This document shows, one piece after another, positions 1 through 12,900 of a stretch of 64,000 nucleotides of DNA. This DNA comes from Owenia fusiformis. Taxonomy: Eukaryota; Annelida; Polychaeta; Sabellida; Oweniidae. Positions within the stretch are counted from its first letter, which is position 1; every line of letters begins with the position of its first letter. The stretch is from NCBI GenBank assembly GCA_903813345.2, contig CAIIXF020000002.1, positions 22,706,455-22,770,454 of the forward strand, in the 5' to 3' direction. Made by a program: the position numbers and the translations under genes. The notes beneath the pieces are model-generated. The model saw only the letters and a program-made list of their open reading frames with translations. It did no database searches and was not told the origin of the DNA.

Positions 1-689
1 AAAAAATCATAATAAAATATATTGGTAGGGAAATCATCACCATCAATTTTTTAGATTTTGTTTGCAAAATATTTTTTAATTTGAGGTTATGTATCTGTAG
101 GAGAGAATTGTATCAAAAATATTTGATCTGGATTCTGGACTAACTTCTGACTTGATCTTTATCAAGATAACATAGCTGTTATCTACCCCACCTCTTATGC
201 TGACTTATACATGTTAAGGTATACAACTGTTGTTAAATCAATTAACACTATTATATACAGTATATGTATATTGGGCTAAGTTTCTGGTCATGAATTACAT
301 TTCTTACAATATTCAAAATAGTGTACTTTTAATAAACATCTACAAATGAGAGATTAACGATCCATTTAATAATTTTGTAATTTGCTTTGATTCAAAACCT
401 TGACATATCCGGAACTATTATCATGGTTTATCTAACCGACAATTTAGAACTGTTTTTTTGGTTAGATTCAATCCAACAGGCGCAATCTATGATTGATCTT
501 GTCTGACATTCTGACTTATATAAAGTCTGTTCTTGTCAAATAGAATAGCTCAAGTTAACCTTCATTCTTAATGTTGCAACTTGATTACAATAAGACCTAC
601 CCTAAAAACCCAGATGGTATGAGTGAAAGTCAATCCTCTGGGGAAAGTTTACCCCTTTATAAAGGGTAAATATAACATGTGAACAACAT

Positions 690-763
690 TGGAGCCAAGA
701 AATGGTGTTCACTACGGACTGGTGTTCACTAGGGAGAGGTGTTCACTAAGAAAGGTTTTACTG
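690..763 (+). mobile_element. Degraded pogo-like MITE, right end
   Basis: Repeated GGTGTTCACTA blocks lead into AAAGGTTTTACTG followed by TA. This matches the right ends of the intact copies elsewhere in the window (GACAGGTTTTACTG then TA). No matching left end is obvious. Confidence 0.5.
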
Positions 764-1171
764 TACTGCTACTTTTTAATACCAACAATTTAGTTCGAGA
801 ATTTTTTTTTAAAACAGTAGATTAGAAAATAGAGAAAATGTTGGTTTTGGGGACTGATCATTCCTTACCTGTTTGACCTACTTATAATATGACATCACAC
901 CTCATTGAATCCTTATCCAGTGATCTTCTTAGCTCTATGGTTTCAGAAATTATTTCAAAAGGTTGTCTTGATTGAAAGAAAAAATTGATTAAATAATTGT
1001 CTAATCTCAAATAAATCGTCTTGTGTGATCATGATGTACTTTCAAATCCAATGAACTGTGAAATTGAGATATGTCAGTGATGCCTCTGTCTTCTTCCTTA
1101 CAGTTACAGTTTCATATTTCGTCCTGATTATAGTCCATATATTATGGGGATATGGCTCTTAAATATCTGAG

Positions 1172-1461
1172 ACTTGAGCAATATTTTGCTAAATATGGGC
1201 ATCTGAGCTATTTATTGCCAAATATGGGCATCAGGGCTATTAATTGCTAAATATGGGCATCTGGGCTATTAATTGCTAAATATGGGCATCCGAGCTATTT
1301 ATCACTAAATATGGGCATCTGAGCTATTTATCGCTAGATATGGGCATCTGAGCTATTTATTGCTAAATATGGGCATCTGGGCTATTAATTGCTAAATATG
1401 GGCATCTGGGCTATTAATTGCTAAATATGGCCATTTAAGCTATTTATTGCTAAATATGGGT
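1172..1461. repeat. 29-bp minisatellite, 10 units
   Basis: The anchor AAATATGGGC recurs at 1191, 1220, 1249, 1278, 1307, 1336 (one change), 1365, 1394, 1423 and 1452, exactly 29 bp apart. Units alternate between GAGCTATTTAT and GGGCTATTAAT variants. Confidence 0.95.
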
Positions 1462-1636
1462 CTGTTTCTTGTGACTATGAACCACAAAAAAGTATTCACT
1501 GTATGAGATAGAAAGTAGATAGGTGTTTGCGACAGAAATTTGCGTATACAAATCAATGATGTGTGTTCAGAGAAAATGTGTTTACTTGGGATAGGTGTTC
1601 ACTAAAGAGAGGTGCTCACATTAACAGGTTTTACTG
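1458..1636 (+). mobile_element. Degraded pogo-like MITE
   Basis: AGGTGTTCACTAAAGAGAGG and a right end ACAGGTTTTACTG followed by TA match intact copies such as 55978-56162. The left end has been lost or has diverged where it meets the 29-bp minisatellite. Confidence 0.5.
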
Positions 1637-2078
1637 TAAGTGCCCAGTAATGTGTATATATTGGCTAAGAATCATAGAGATAACAAAGTTATTAATGGGA
1701 GCCAGTTTGCATTAACTTCAATTCACTAACAGTTTGCTGATATAAGAGAAAGACTGGTTAAGGATAAAACAATGGAAAATTATGTCGAAAATCAATTAAT
1801 TGAAAACACTGGAAAACCAAATAGAAAATAATCCAATTCTAACTTATGGCAAAAACTTGGATATTATTTTGATCTGGCAATAGAAAACAATAGAATAATC
1901 ATACTACTGGTATCTGCGATATTGTCCTTAATGGTGGAGTTAATGAAAATGAAGTTAACAGATACAATCAAACGGGGACTAGCATCTTTTGGAGGTAAAT
2001 ATATATGAAAATATATGTATGAAAAACTTTTTTTTTGGAAATGTACAGAGATAGCATAATGATTTATTAATTGGGCTT

Positions 2079-2228
2079 GTTATGCCACTACCAGAAGTAG
2101 TGACATATTGTTATAGTCTCCAACAATGGTGTTTGGCAGTTAGTGTTTGGCAGTTGGTGTTTGGTGTGCAACGGGTGGTATTTGTAACAAATGGCAAGTG
2201 GTGATATTTTGTATGTTAATGCCTTATT
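2079..2228 (+). repeat. Dispersed family A, copy 1
   Basis: The order of blocks is AGTAGTGACATATTGTTATAG, variable iterations of GTGTTTGGCAGTT, AACAAATGGCAAGTGGTGA, then TTTTGTATGTTAATGCCTT. The same order recurs in at least six other places in the window. The family is unidentified and no TIR or poly-A tail is clear. Confidence 0.7.
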
Positions 2229-3800
2229 ATGAAATATACAGAGAGAACATTTGGATTAACTAATTGGACCTGTTTTTTTTTATTTACTTGGGATAGTGCG
2301 TTCACCTGCATTGAAATATAAATGTCAACTAATGAAGAAAAATTGATAGTAAAAAGCTATTTATATGCAATACAATCAAGCACACAAACCACAATACATC
2401 CAACCTTTACGAATCTAGGATTTGTCAGTAGATTTCGTCATTCTAATTAAATTTAAGGTTAGATCAATATGTGAATAAATGCTATTCGGGTCAATGGCTC
2501 AACATACGTAAACAAATATGTCAAAAAACATAATATCTCATTTAGAGAGATTGAGGATCAGGTTTATGGTTGTCAGATTTTTTAATGAAGTGAATTTCTT
2601 CACGATGATCTGTCAACTCGGTAATGCTCGATACAATACAAATCTTCCAAAATAATTCGAACACTATGATATTGAAATTGCTAAAACTCAGAGATAGATG
2701 GCACCAAATTAGGTTAAAGTTGAGTATATGACCCATTATTTCATTCCTTCCCAAAGCCTATTTTAGACATTTTGCAAATTCTTTGTAGAATCTCAATTGT
2801 TATAGATACACGTGTTTGGAAACAGTAGAATCAGAAATAGAAACCAACTTTCTTAAAAATTCTGTCTTATTCATTGTATAATTGTAATGGCTATTTTCTA
2901 AAACAACCTAAAAAGTTACTTTATTGATAAAATACAGATTTTAACATTTTTTTCTCATTAAGATCAGTTTGTTTATTATTTAAGATGCTTTACATTATAT
3001 AGGTAACCAAGAGACTAACTTAACTATATTCATGTCAGTTTTTAGAGAATTTTCAAAAATCTGAAAAGATCTTAATCTATCACATCAGACATCTTACATT
3101 TTGTAATACGTGTAATAGCTAGGAAAATTAAGAATGCTACGAGCTTTAACCTGTTGAATAACAAGGCCATTGACTCATTAAAAGCCTGGAAAACAATCCT
3201 AGATGACCTTTGTAAATCTATTAAACTTTAATATGTACATGTATTCAAATTACACCTCCGAGCAATCATAAAACCACACATTACTAGCATGAGTTCAATG
3301 TGTTTGATACCGATTCATTTGTTTATATTCAAATTATGGATTCCTTATCCAGAGGTAAGTAATGTGCATAGGGGAATTGTCAGACATGGGGCATTGAAAG
3401 GTACTCTTCAATAATTTTTCAATGAATTCTTTATTGAAACTTGGACATTGTTTTTTATTAATATGGTGATAAACTTGAAAATTGTAAAGTGTTTTTTAGT
3501 AACAGTTCCCCAGATTTTCACCTGAAGCCAAGGGCTTGTCCAGGAATCTCCCATGGCCGAGAATGTCCCCATGTACTCTACCAAACTTTTTTCCCCCCGT
3601 CTTAAGGTTTCATCATGGCAGGATTCTTGGTGCATTATCATGCTGTATTTTTCTTTTAGCCAACCTGCAGAAAGACTAGTCATATTTTGAATGTAGAAGG
3701 TGCGATAAGCCAAGATCAATGAATGTTATGTTCAAAATACAGATTCGTCAATAATGTATAGTTTCATTTCTGTTTTCTAAATTTTCTAACCATTTTTTAG

Positions 3801-3962
3801 CTCGTCAAGATGCTGTGCAAGCCAAGCGTGTCAAACTGGACTACCATGAAATTACACCATGTCTGAAAGACGTCACAAAACAGTGGGATGAGATGCTACA
3901 TACACCGAACCGTGAAAAGACTCTGTTTGAATACCACAGGCTTAAAGAGTGTATATGTAAAG
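3801..3962 (+). CDS. TBC1D1/4: TBC gene exon 1 of window (pre-TBC segment)
   Basis: Acceptor TTTTTTAG precedes 3801 and donor GTAGGT starts at 3963. The exon enters with two bases that complete a codon and leaves with one. It encodes residues 1-53, including [20 protein letters not shown], typical of the segment just before the TBC domain in TBC1D1/4 (Pfam calls it DUF3350). Because it starts mid-codon, more coding exons must exist upstream. Confidence 0.9.
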
Positions 3963-6900
3963 GTAGGTGCGATTTGATAGTTTGCATAATAAAAAAAACT
4001 ATTTTCTTATTTTTCAAAAATTCAATATCTGTAATATGGCCAAGTTGGCTGGGATTCATTTTATTTTATTTTATGTAAAGGCAGTGAAACCCATATTTTA
4101 CAGTTGCCATTTGCGTTCACACTTATTCAAATGCTTTGAGTTACTTTGGAATAAATTTTTTTCGCTTCGATAAAATTAAACCCTAGGTGAGGTCCTATTG
4201 TTGGCCAGATCATTGGCTATAAAATTCATTCACTGTTTTAGTAATAAATATTTATTAAGTCTTTACGGAACAGTACATTCTTATTATTTTTGGTCATTCT
4301 TTTTTATTTTTATTTTTGGAAAGACATGTCTTTTTTCACTGACTTTATATTGAATGTACTGCACATGTATGTTGGATCATTCGGCTTAGATAGAAATACA
4401 TTCAGGTATTCATCAAGCTCCTGCACCCCCCCCCCCCCCCCATCAGAAATAATGTTTGTAATTCAGTTATCCTTTCATTGCTGTAGTCTACCTGCTAGCC
4501 TTTGTAACCCCAATTTCACACAACCACAAGGTGTTGAAGTAGATAGGGGGGGGGATCCCATGAAGTAAGGCTATTAAAATATTGCTTATACTGCTATATG
4601 GATCATAGAAATACTTATGCACTCAAAAAAACTGAGCTCACAGAAGAATTTAGGTCAATAATCAATTGAGAATCTATTCACATCTTTCCAATCCTATTAA
4701 TCAAACAGCAATTACAGTTAGACATTACCCATTTATGCATTTTTTATGATCACATTTTCAGCTGTCAGAGAGTTTGACATTTAGACATAACCTTTTGATG
4801 TTTTATTAAAAGGCAATTTTTATCTATAAATGTATGATAAGGGCACTTTTCTTGCATGGAGGCAATTGCTATGTACAACTAGAGACCTGGCGTTTGTCAT
4901 TGATCAGGACTGGTTGATGGAAAGAGCGTTACTGTACCTAGAAATGATATAGTGGCAATATCTGAGCTATTCAGTGGCTAGGCAAGGTGTGTTCGATTCC
5001 AGCCAATCAAAACACAGTATTTCATATTACCAATCCAAGCATAACTGCATCCAAGGTCATTCCTTATTTGGTTGTCAAGGTGACAACCTGATTCTACAGA
5101 TTGAAATTGATGCTTTGCCAACTTGACCTTGCAAAAAGTTTCATTGAAAATATATTCATTTTGTGATTTTGTATCATTTAAGTGACATAGTAGAAAATAT
5201 TTTGCACTGTGTGAAAAGAATTTAGGCCCAAGACTCAATGCATTGTGTAATCACCATTCATTTCAGGCATTGTTTCATAAAATTAGACACTGCACACTAG
5301 ACACTGCACTTCTCGCGCAAATTTTGGAAAGCAACACCTTCAAGGAACAGTCATTCCACATTGCACTGAGTCCAGGGCTTAAATCCTTAATTAAGTCCTT
5401 AAACATATTTCAAGTACATTAGCTTGAACAATATAGTCCAGTGTAAAACTTACTGTAAACATACAAATGCAGAAATCATAAGTCTAATTAAATAAAACAA
5501 GGAAACCTCAAACATTGTCATAATTATTGTATGATTTTAATATGTCAAAGTGTCTCGGGACACTAGTTATCAATGAATTCAGCATATCCATCATCATATG
5601 ACACTTGCTTGTCAAACTTACCATAAAAGGAATCTTCTTACCATATTTGGAAAGATCAAGGGGTTAAGGTCACATGGGGAAGTACAGATCCATAGAACAT
5701 TACAGGGACAGACAGGAAAAGTGATCTTTTGGCTGAAGAATTATTTGTTCTAAAATCCTCGAGTGCATCATAGATAAGAATTAAACCCCCTTAATTGTTA
5801 GAATTATTAATAATGCACATTGCCCCAGCTCACCAGACTACACTTTACTTTATTTTTCTGTATGTAAATTATTTCACTATATTACTCTACTCTGCATTTT
5901 ATTCGATGCCACTATATTATATTATATTCCATTGTATTTCACTACAATGCCACTGTTTTTGTCTATGTTCCAATATATTACATTATATATGTATTTCACT
6001 TTATTCCATGGTATGCCACTGTATTTCACTCTATTCCACTGTATATCCTTGTTTGCCACTGTATTTCACTTCATTCCACTGTATTGTAGGTGTACCAAGG
6101 ACCAGACGAGGAGATGTTTGGGAGTTGATGATTGAACAACATAAACTTCACAACCCATCAGTAGGGGACCCTAACGTAGAACTAGCCATACCTTACCATG
6201 AACTCCTTAAACAGTTGACCACTCAGCAGCACGCAATACTCATTGACCTAGGTGAGTGCAATACTTATTGACTTAGATGAGTGCAATACTCATTGACCTA
6301 GGTGAGTGCAATACTCATTGACTTAGATGAATGCAATACTCATTGACTTAGATGAGTGCAATACTCATTGACTTAGATGAGTGTAATACTTATTGACTTA
6401 GATGAGTGCAATACTCATTGACCTAGGTGAGTGCAATACTCATTGACTTAGATGAGTTCAATACTCATTGACTTAGATGAGTGTAATACTCATTGACCTA
6501 GGTGAGTGCAATACTCATTGACTTAGATGAGTGCAATACTCATTGACTTAGATGAGTGTAATACTTATTGACTTAGATGAGTGCAATACTCATTGACCTA
6601 GGTGAGTGCAATACTCATTGACTTAGATGAGTTCAATACTCATTGACTTAGATGAGTGTAATACCCATTGACTTAGATGAGTGCAATACTCATTGACTTA
6701 GATGAGTGCAATACTTATTGGCTTAGTTGAGTGCAATAATCATTGACCTAGATGAGTGCAATACTCATTGGCTTAGGTGAATGCTGAACTGGAATGTTCT
6801 TGTATTTTCAATATAGCACCACCAAGAAGTGGTGACATATTGTCATAGCCTTTATTTTCTTTGATATTCAGCGTTAAGATTTTGGTATGTATGATCTATT

Positions 6901-9900
6901 GTTGGTGTCACCTCTGAAGTCATTTGGCCTGTTTATGCCTTGTAAATTACTTGAATTTATGATCAAAATGAAGAATACAATTTCTGGTATACATGTTTTT
7001 CGTTTCCTTAATTTTTAGTGATAAATTGTTTCGTATAAACTCATCAGTTGCCAGATTTTTATGTAAATCTTTTGATGGTGTCGCCATGTTCTTGTTATAA
7101 TTATTTACAATTATTTATTTATAAAAGATTTACAAAATTGTAAGCTCTACTTCTAATATTGATTAATTTGCTCAAAGGTGAAAAGAGATTAGATACAAAT
7201 TAATAGTAATGGTTTATTAGTAATTTATGAGCAATGTGTATTTCAAAACAGCCTCTGTTTGTTTAAAACTATTAGAATACTTGAGAATAAGTTACTATTT
7301 AACTAGTTAGAGTTATCTTGTGGAACAATATACAAAATATACAAAATAAAATTCTATTTTTCTGATTTTTGGCAAATACTATCATAAAAATTATCAAATT
7401 TATTTCATCAAAATCTTCTAATTTGAATTCTTGTATTTTCTTTGTGACATCTTATATCAATGCAACTCATATCATATTTTAAGCCTAGAAAACATTATGC
7501 ATATTCAAATGAGATCCACCCAAATTAAGTTTGAACAATTGTTGTTCGTATATAAAGTAAGTTTAAATCTCCTGTGAATTGTAGGGACGCCTACATGAGT
7601 TGAATTGAGTCATATTGATGCCTGCCTTTAAGGCCAAGGCAACCAGAGAAATGCCTGTTAAGGCAATCGAGAAAATGCATTAAACTAATGCATGCCATAT
7701 AAGGAACATGGGTTAAGCCCATTAGTACTGAGATAACCAAAGTCACTGAAACTGAATTAAGTAACGAGGACAAAGCATAAGCTAAATGGGGACGCCATAA
7801 GGGTATCTTCCTAGATGGGTACACTGGTCACATATTGGGAACTGTGTGAACTAGTGCATTGGGTGAATGGTGAGGCAAAGGCCACAACAGTCATCCTGAC
7901 AGCTTGCAAATTCTGGGTTCTCCCAACCAGACCCTGGCAGGTAGTTCCATGGGAAGGTATCCTTTTGAGTTTTTGATGTATGTCAATTAAAACAGGGTTT
8001 TATCCCATGGATACTAAATGGGGATAACAACACAAGATAATTTTGGTATGCCCAATTCAAATCATATCTCATTTATGAAAAATCATATCCGACTGATATA
8101 TAGAGGATATGATTTATGAGTGATATGATTTTTATCCACGAATGGATATGATATCTGCACGAGCGAGCGTAGCGAGAGAGTGCAGATATCAATAACCATG
8201 AGTGGATTAAAATCATATCACGAGTAAATCATAGGATGTTCTTTTTATTCCATAGTTAAAGTCATCATCAGAATCGTCGGAAATTAAGTCATTTAATTCG
8301 AATTTTCCAAACGATCCGGCGATGTTGACACTTAGCCTCGTTTTGAGTCTGAAGTAGCAAAAATCCATAAACCATCGCATACGACGTCGTATGTCATGGC
8401 TAAAAAATCGTATGCTATGGTTAAGTGAAAGTTTGTCAAAAATATCATATTTTACCACTGATTACAAAAATACCGTTTTTATTTTCACATGTTATCCTAT
8501 GAATATCATGCTAACTATGGAATAAGACATGATATCCAACGGATACTATTTTTTCATTAGTTTTGAATTTAGCGCCGAAAATGGTTTAACAAATAACAGC
8601 TTTGGCTGATTGAACTACCAGAATACAGTTCCAAGCATTATGTGCTTATTAAAATGATTTAAATGTTTTCATGCAATCACTTTGCATAACACTTTTTCAG
8701 TTTGAATAACTACTCAAGCTTTTCTTAAAACGTAGTTACTCAATTTTTAGGTCAAACTATTTCAATTCAATACAAAAATAGCAACCATAGGATAAATAAG
8801 ATATCCTATAATTTTCTCGGGCTATCATTTTTATCCACTTCGCATGGATAAAAATGATATCCCTAAAAAAGCATAGGATATCCTCTATCCTTTAGGAAAG
8901 TATTGCCTGGAAAACATAGCCAGGAAGACATTGTCAATACTCCTATTCGCTATAAGAGTTCAGGTGGTAATTTACATAAATATCTCCCATGATGCATCGC
9001 TTTGGAAGGGACAATTTTTCATTGGCCCGCCGAACGAGTCGAATAATCTGAACGTTTCTCAGCTTCTGATCTTCCATCACCCCTCAAGTATAGTTATGTG
9101 ATCCAATCTATTGAATAATCAGAAAGATAATCGGAGATTCGAAGTAACATTATTGATATTTTTTCGATCTTCGATGAAGTCTGAGCAATTTGGAAAATCA
9201 GTGACGTCACTGGAATTGGACGGCATTTTCAACTGCAGATTTCTTCGGATGTGGGGATTACAGTTCAAAAAGCCTTATTTTATATCTTAATTACATATAT
9301 ACCTATCATTTGTGCAAATGCAACTCTACATAAATGTTTAATAAAGTCGCAGTGCGGCATTGAAAATAGCACCCCTGTGTAATCCAATGGGAAAGAACCC
9401 GGATGTAGACGAAGTTGTACCGTACATGAGAGCTCTTCAAACGAGAGTTAACTAAACTGGACGAAAACTAAACGTTATCGCGTATTGGTATATTACGTGG
9501 ATCAATGATTTTTGTTTTCTACGATGTTGAGAAACAGAAAAATCTTAGAAGATAATTGAATCCACAAAGTTTTTTTGAAAAATGGGCTCCAGGAAGTCCA
9601 TTTGTATCAGCAATGTAAACTAAGATTGAAAGAAATCTCATATTTATTTTCAGGACGTACATTTCCCAGTCATCCCTACTTTGCTGCTCAGTTGGGACCA
9701 GGCCAGTTAGCTTTGTTTAATTTGTTAAAAGCCTACAGTCTCCTTGACCAAGAAGTTGGATACTGCCAGGGCCTTAGCTTTGTAGCAGGAATACTTCTAA
9801 TGCATGTAAGTAAAGTTGAACCCTACTTATAAGTTTTTAAGTGAGTTACAGTTTTTAGGCATTTTTTGCTCAATAACCAATCAGTTTCCTGGACCTTTTG

Positions 9901-12900
9901 TTTCAGATTGGGACTACACAATATGAATAGCATTGGTACTGTGCACTCCCAATTCAAAATAAAGTTATACCAAAGTATATACCGTACAGCATTTATATAT
10001 TTTTGAAATTTAAGATTTCACTTGGAAATGCTCATCATATTAACTCGTTCAATGTGGTATTAATATTATCCATCAAGTTTTACTCATTTGATATCAGAAA
10101 ATATCTGACTTTTGAAATCAGTTATATAGAGCAATGTTGCCATGGCTTTTTTGGAGGTCAGAATGTGTTTTGAATAAAAAGCTCTGATTTTTTTTATTGT
10201 ATGTTCTCTAGATGGGTGAAGACAGCGCCTTTGAGGCTATGAAGTATGTCATGTTCAACCTAGGCTTCCGTAAACAATACCGTCCTGATATGACTTCACT
10301 ACAGGTACGTTTGCATTAAAGGTGGTGGATTCCCCGAATGCTCAGTAACAGTTACCCATCGTGCAACATAATAATGATTTTCATTCCTTGAAAAAATGGG
10401 TTATTTGAAATGTTAGTACGCACTGTATGTAAAGGTAGAGAGAAAGTCAACTCAAAATGTAACATGCAAAAAAAAGTTTTTGTTGATTTAATAGATGAAA
10501 AGCAGATGGAAATAGAAATGTATAGATCTCTGTTTTTAATTACGCAAATCTAACCCAGTGAGCATCTATTTACTCAACGCATTTTACTTTGAATTTGAAC
10601 TTTTGTACACACTGCCATCATTATGTGTCAATCACATCACATCGATAATATTACATTTTATATTTCTCAATTACTTCAACTACCTATCCCTATACTTTAC
10701 AGATCCAGATGTATCAGCTTTCACGTTTGATCCACGATCGTCACAAGGATTTATATGACCATTTTGAGACCAATGAGATCGTCCCAACGCTGTATGCTGC
10801 ACCATGGTTTCTTACTCTCTTTGCATCCCAGTTCCCACTGGGTTTTGTGGCCAGAGTCTTTGGTAGGTAGAATTCAAAGGTTCACCTCTTTCAATGGAGG
10901 GTATATGTTCAAAAATTGGACATTTTTATGTCACTCTAATTGGGACATAAATAGATAAATGTGTGACTACATATTATGTAATTTTCTTAAATATTTTTTT
11001 TTTGTGTGTCAGAGTTTTATATCATTGTCTATTAGTACTCTATTTTGAACTCATCACTGATTTTTTATAATATTGAATGATTAAAATAATTTATTAATGA
11101 CAAATTGACCCCTTGAGTATTCTATGTGGACTACTTCTATATTGTTGAGTATAATTGATACCAAAAATAAAAGATAAAGAATATTACAAGCAGAATTTAC
11201 AGTGTATATCACTTGGTGAAATCGATAAAATAATATAAAAAAAGATGTCTTATTTTCGGATATTTGTGTAAAAAGATGCGTAATAATACAGTATTTCCAT
11301 TCAGTATTGTAATTATTATATTATATTATGAAGGAAAAAAATATAATCAGCTTAATATACTATATTATATAGAGATTAATATAATATAATTAGAAATAAG
11401 TGAGATCCAAATATATTATTTGTACATATAAACATTTACCAAATCCGACTATCTCAATAAGAAAATGTAGCAGAATGTTTTATTCCCGGTATAATATTCT
11501 TTTTTAGAATTATTTGCGCCAATTTATATTTTTTCTGTCTTTTTAAAATATTATTTGGTCATATTTATCAATCCAAACTGATGATTGCAGTCTATTTATA
11601 TTTTTTTCTATTCTAAAAAATATTATTTTCTAGTATTTTCCAATCTAAGCAGAATATATCAAATTATATTGTATTATTTGGGTTCTAAAAAATATTATAC
11701 GCGATTATTCTCGTCCAACTTGATGTACAATCCATCTGGTTAATTACTTAACCAAACAAAACAAAGAATGCACAGCATGGCAGTTAATAGGATTAACCAT
11801 TCTACTGGCCATCTCATCTCTATTACTTACACATGTCACACATATTTTTTTTGACTGTTCTAGTTCTATTTGAAAAATATTTACAAATAAATGTTTAGAA
11901 GAAAGAAATTTAACTTGTTTTAAATTAATGTTAACAATTGAGTAAAAATGTGAAAAAGTCATCAATAAAAAATAAAATAATTAACTTTCTAATGAGTTAA
12001 TCGATTCAATCCAAATTTTAACACAATGTTAATCATAGAAAGAGGGATTCTATACAATTAAACAAATATGAAAAACTTAATTTGCAAATTATTATTTTTG
12101 TGGAAAATAGAACAATCGGCTCTAGATATCAATCCATTTACTCTAACAAACGGATTAACTCTGACAATCGGATTAGTTATAAGTGAACAAAACTCATGTC
12201 ATAGAAATAGAAAAAACTTAGGGATTAAAGCATTACCTTTATTGCTCTGTCATCAATACATGTATGTGAATCGTGAAAATGTGCATGATTTTGAAAGAAT
12301 TGTTGGCCAAGGGGAGGGGATCGTTACTCGTCAAGTACGGGCCTGTATAAAATGCGTAATGTTTTTAGCTAAAATTTGAGCAGTTCTGTGTCAAGACTAT
12401 TTTTGTGGTTGGCAGAGTGAATACGGGTCGTTGTTTGTGCCTGTGTAAGAGGGGCACTTAAATGTTGTTTGTTGTTAACTTAATATGGCAGAGAAACAAT
12501 GGAGTAAAAATGTGAGGAAACCCATTGATTAAAAATTAACTTTCCGTTGAGTCAATCAATTTAATCCAAATTTTAACACAATGTTAATCATAACATAAGT
12601 GACATTATACAATCAAATAAATATGAAAAACTTGATTTTTAAATTATTTTTTGTGGAACTTAGAACTGTTGGCTGTAGGAAATTAATCCATTGCCTCTAA
12701 CAAACGGATTAGTTTTCAGTGTTAACAAAAAACATATTAAAGAAATTGAATAATTGGGGATTAAAGTTTTTCATATCACATTGCTCTGACATACATGTAC
12801 ATGTACTGTATGTCAACATGTTATTTACATCAGTTTGTTCTACCAGGTACCAATTTGCTCAAAGCGTAATCATCGCTTTCTCAGATGAAAGATTAGGAAT

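Larger units (their letters stand above)
1..3800. other. Intron or upstream flank of the TBC gene
   Basis: No exon was recognised. It holds two degraded pogo-like MITE ends (near 690-763 and 1458-1636), a 29-bp tandem repeat, one copy of dispersed family A, and otherwise AT-rich unique-looking DNA. The small minus-strand ORFs at 2542-2754 and 3408-3719 show no splice context or recognisable domain. Confidence 0.6.
3963..6089. other. Intron 1 of the visible TBC gene
   Basis: A 2127-bp GT-AG intron. It contains a C16 tract at 4426-4441, a G-rich run near 4547-4554, dispersed repeat C at 4975-5400 and a degenerate CCACTGTATTTCACT array that runs into the acceptor. Confidence 0.9.
6252..9653. 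other. Intron 2 of the visible TBC gene
   Basis: A 3402-bp GT-AG intron. It holds the 25-bp minisatellite, a divergent family A copy (6816-6955), two long hairpins (8103-8240, 8785-8890) and about 700 bp with slightly higher GC around 8990-9500 in which nothing was recognised. Confidence 0.9.

Noticed and set aside
3408-3719. 103-codon minus-strand ORF next to TBC exon 1
   Set aside because: No recognisable domain or splice context, and its composition looks like translated intron.
4985-5003. GTTCGATTCC, resembling a tRNA B box
   Set aside because: No cloverleaf or properly spaced A box was found around it.
5795-6271. 158-codon ORF including TBC exon 2
   Set aside because: Only the part from 6090 is conserved. 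The upstream part is a repeat-rich intron read in frame, and the end is past the splice donor.
6233-6782. Regular 25-bp repeats that could be mistaken for a CRISPR array
   Set aside because: The repeats abut with no spacers and arise from an exon end in an animal gene.
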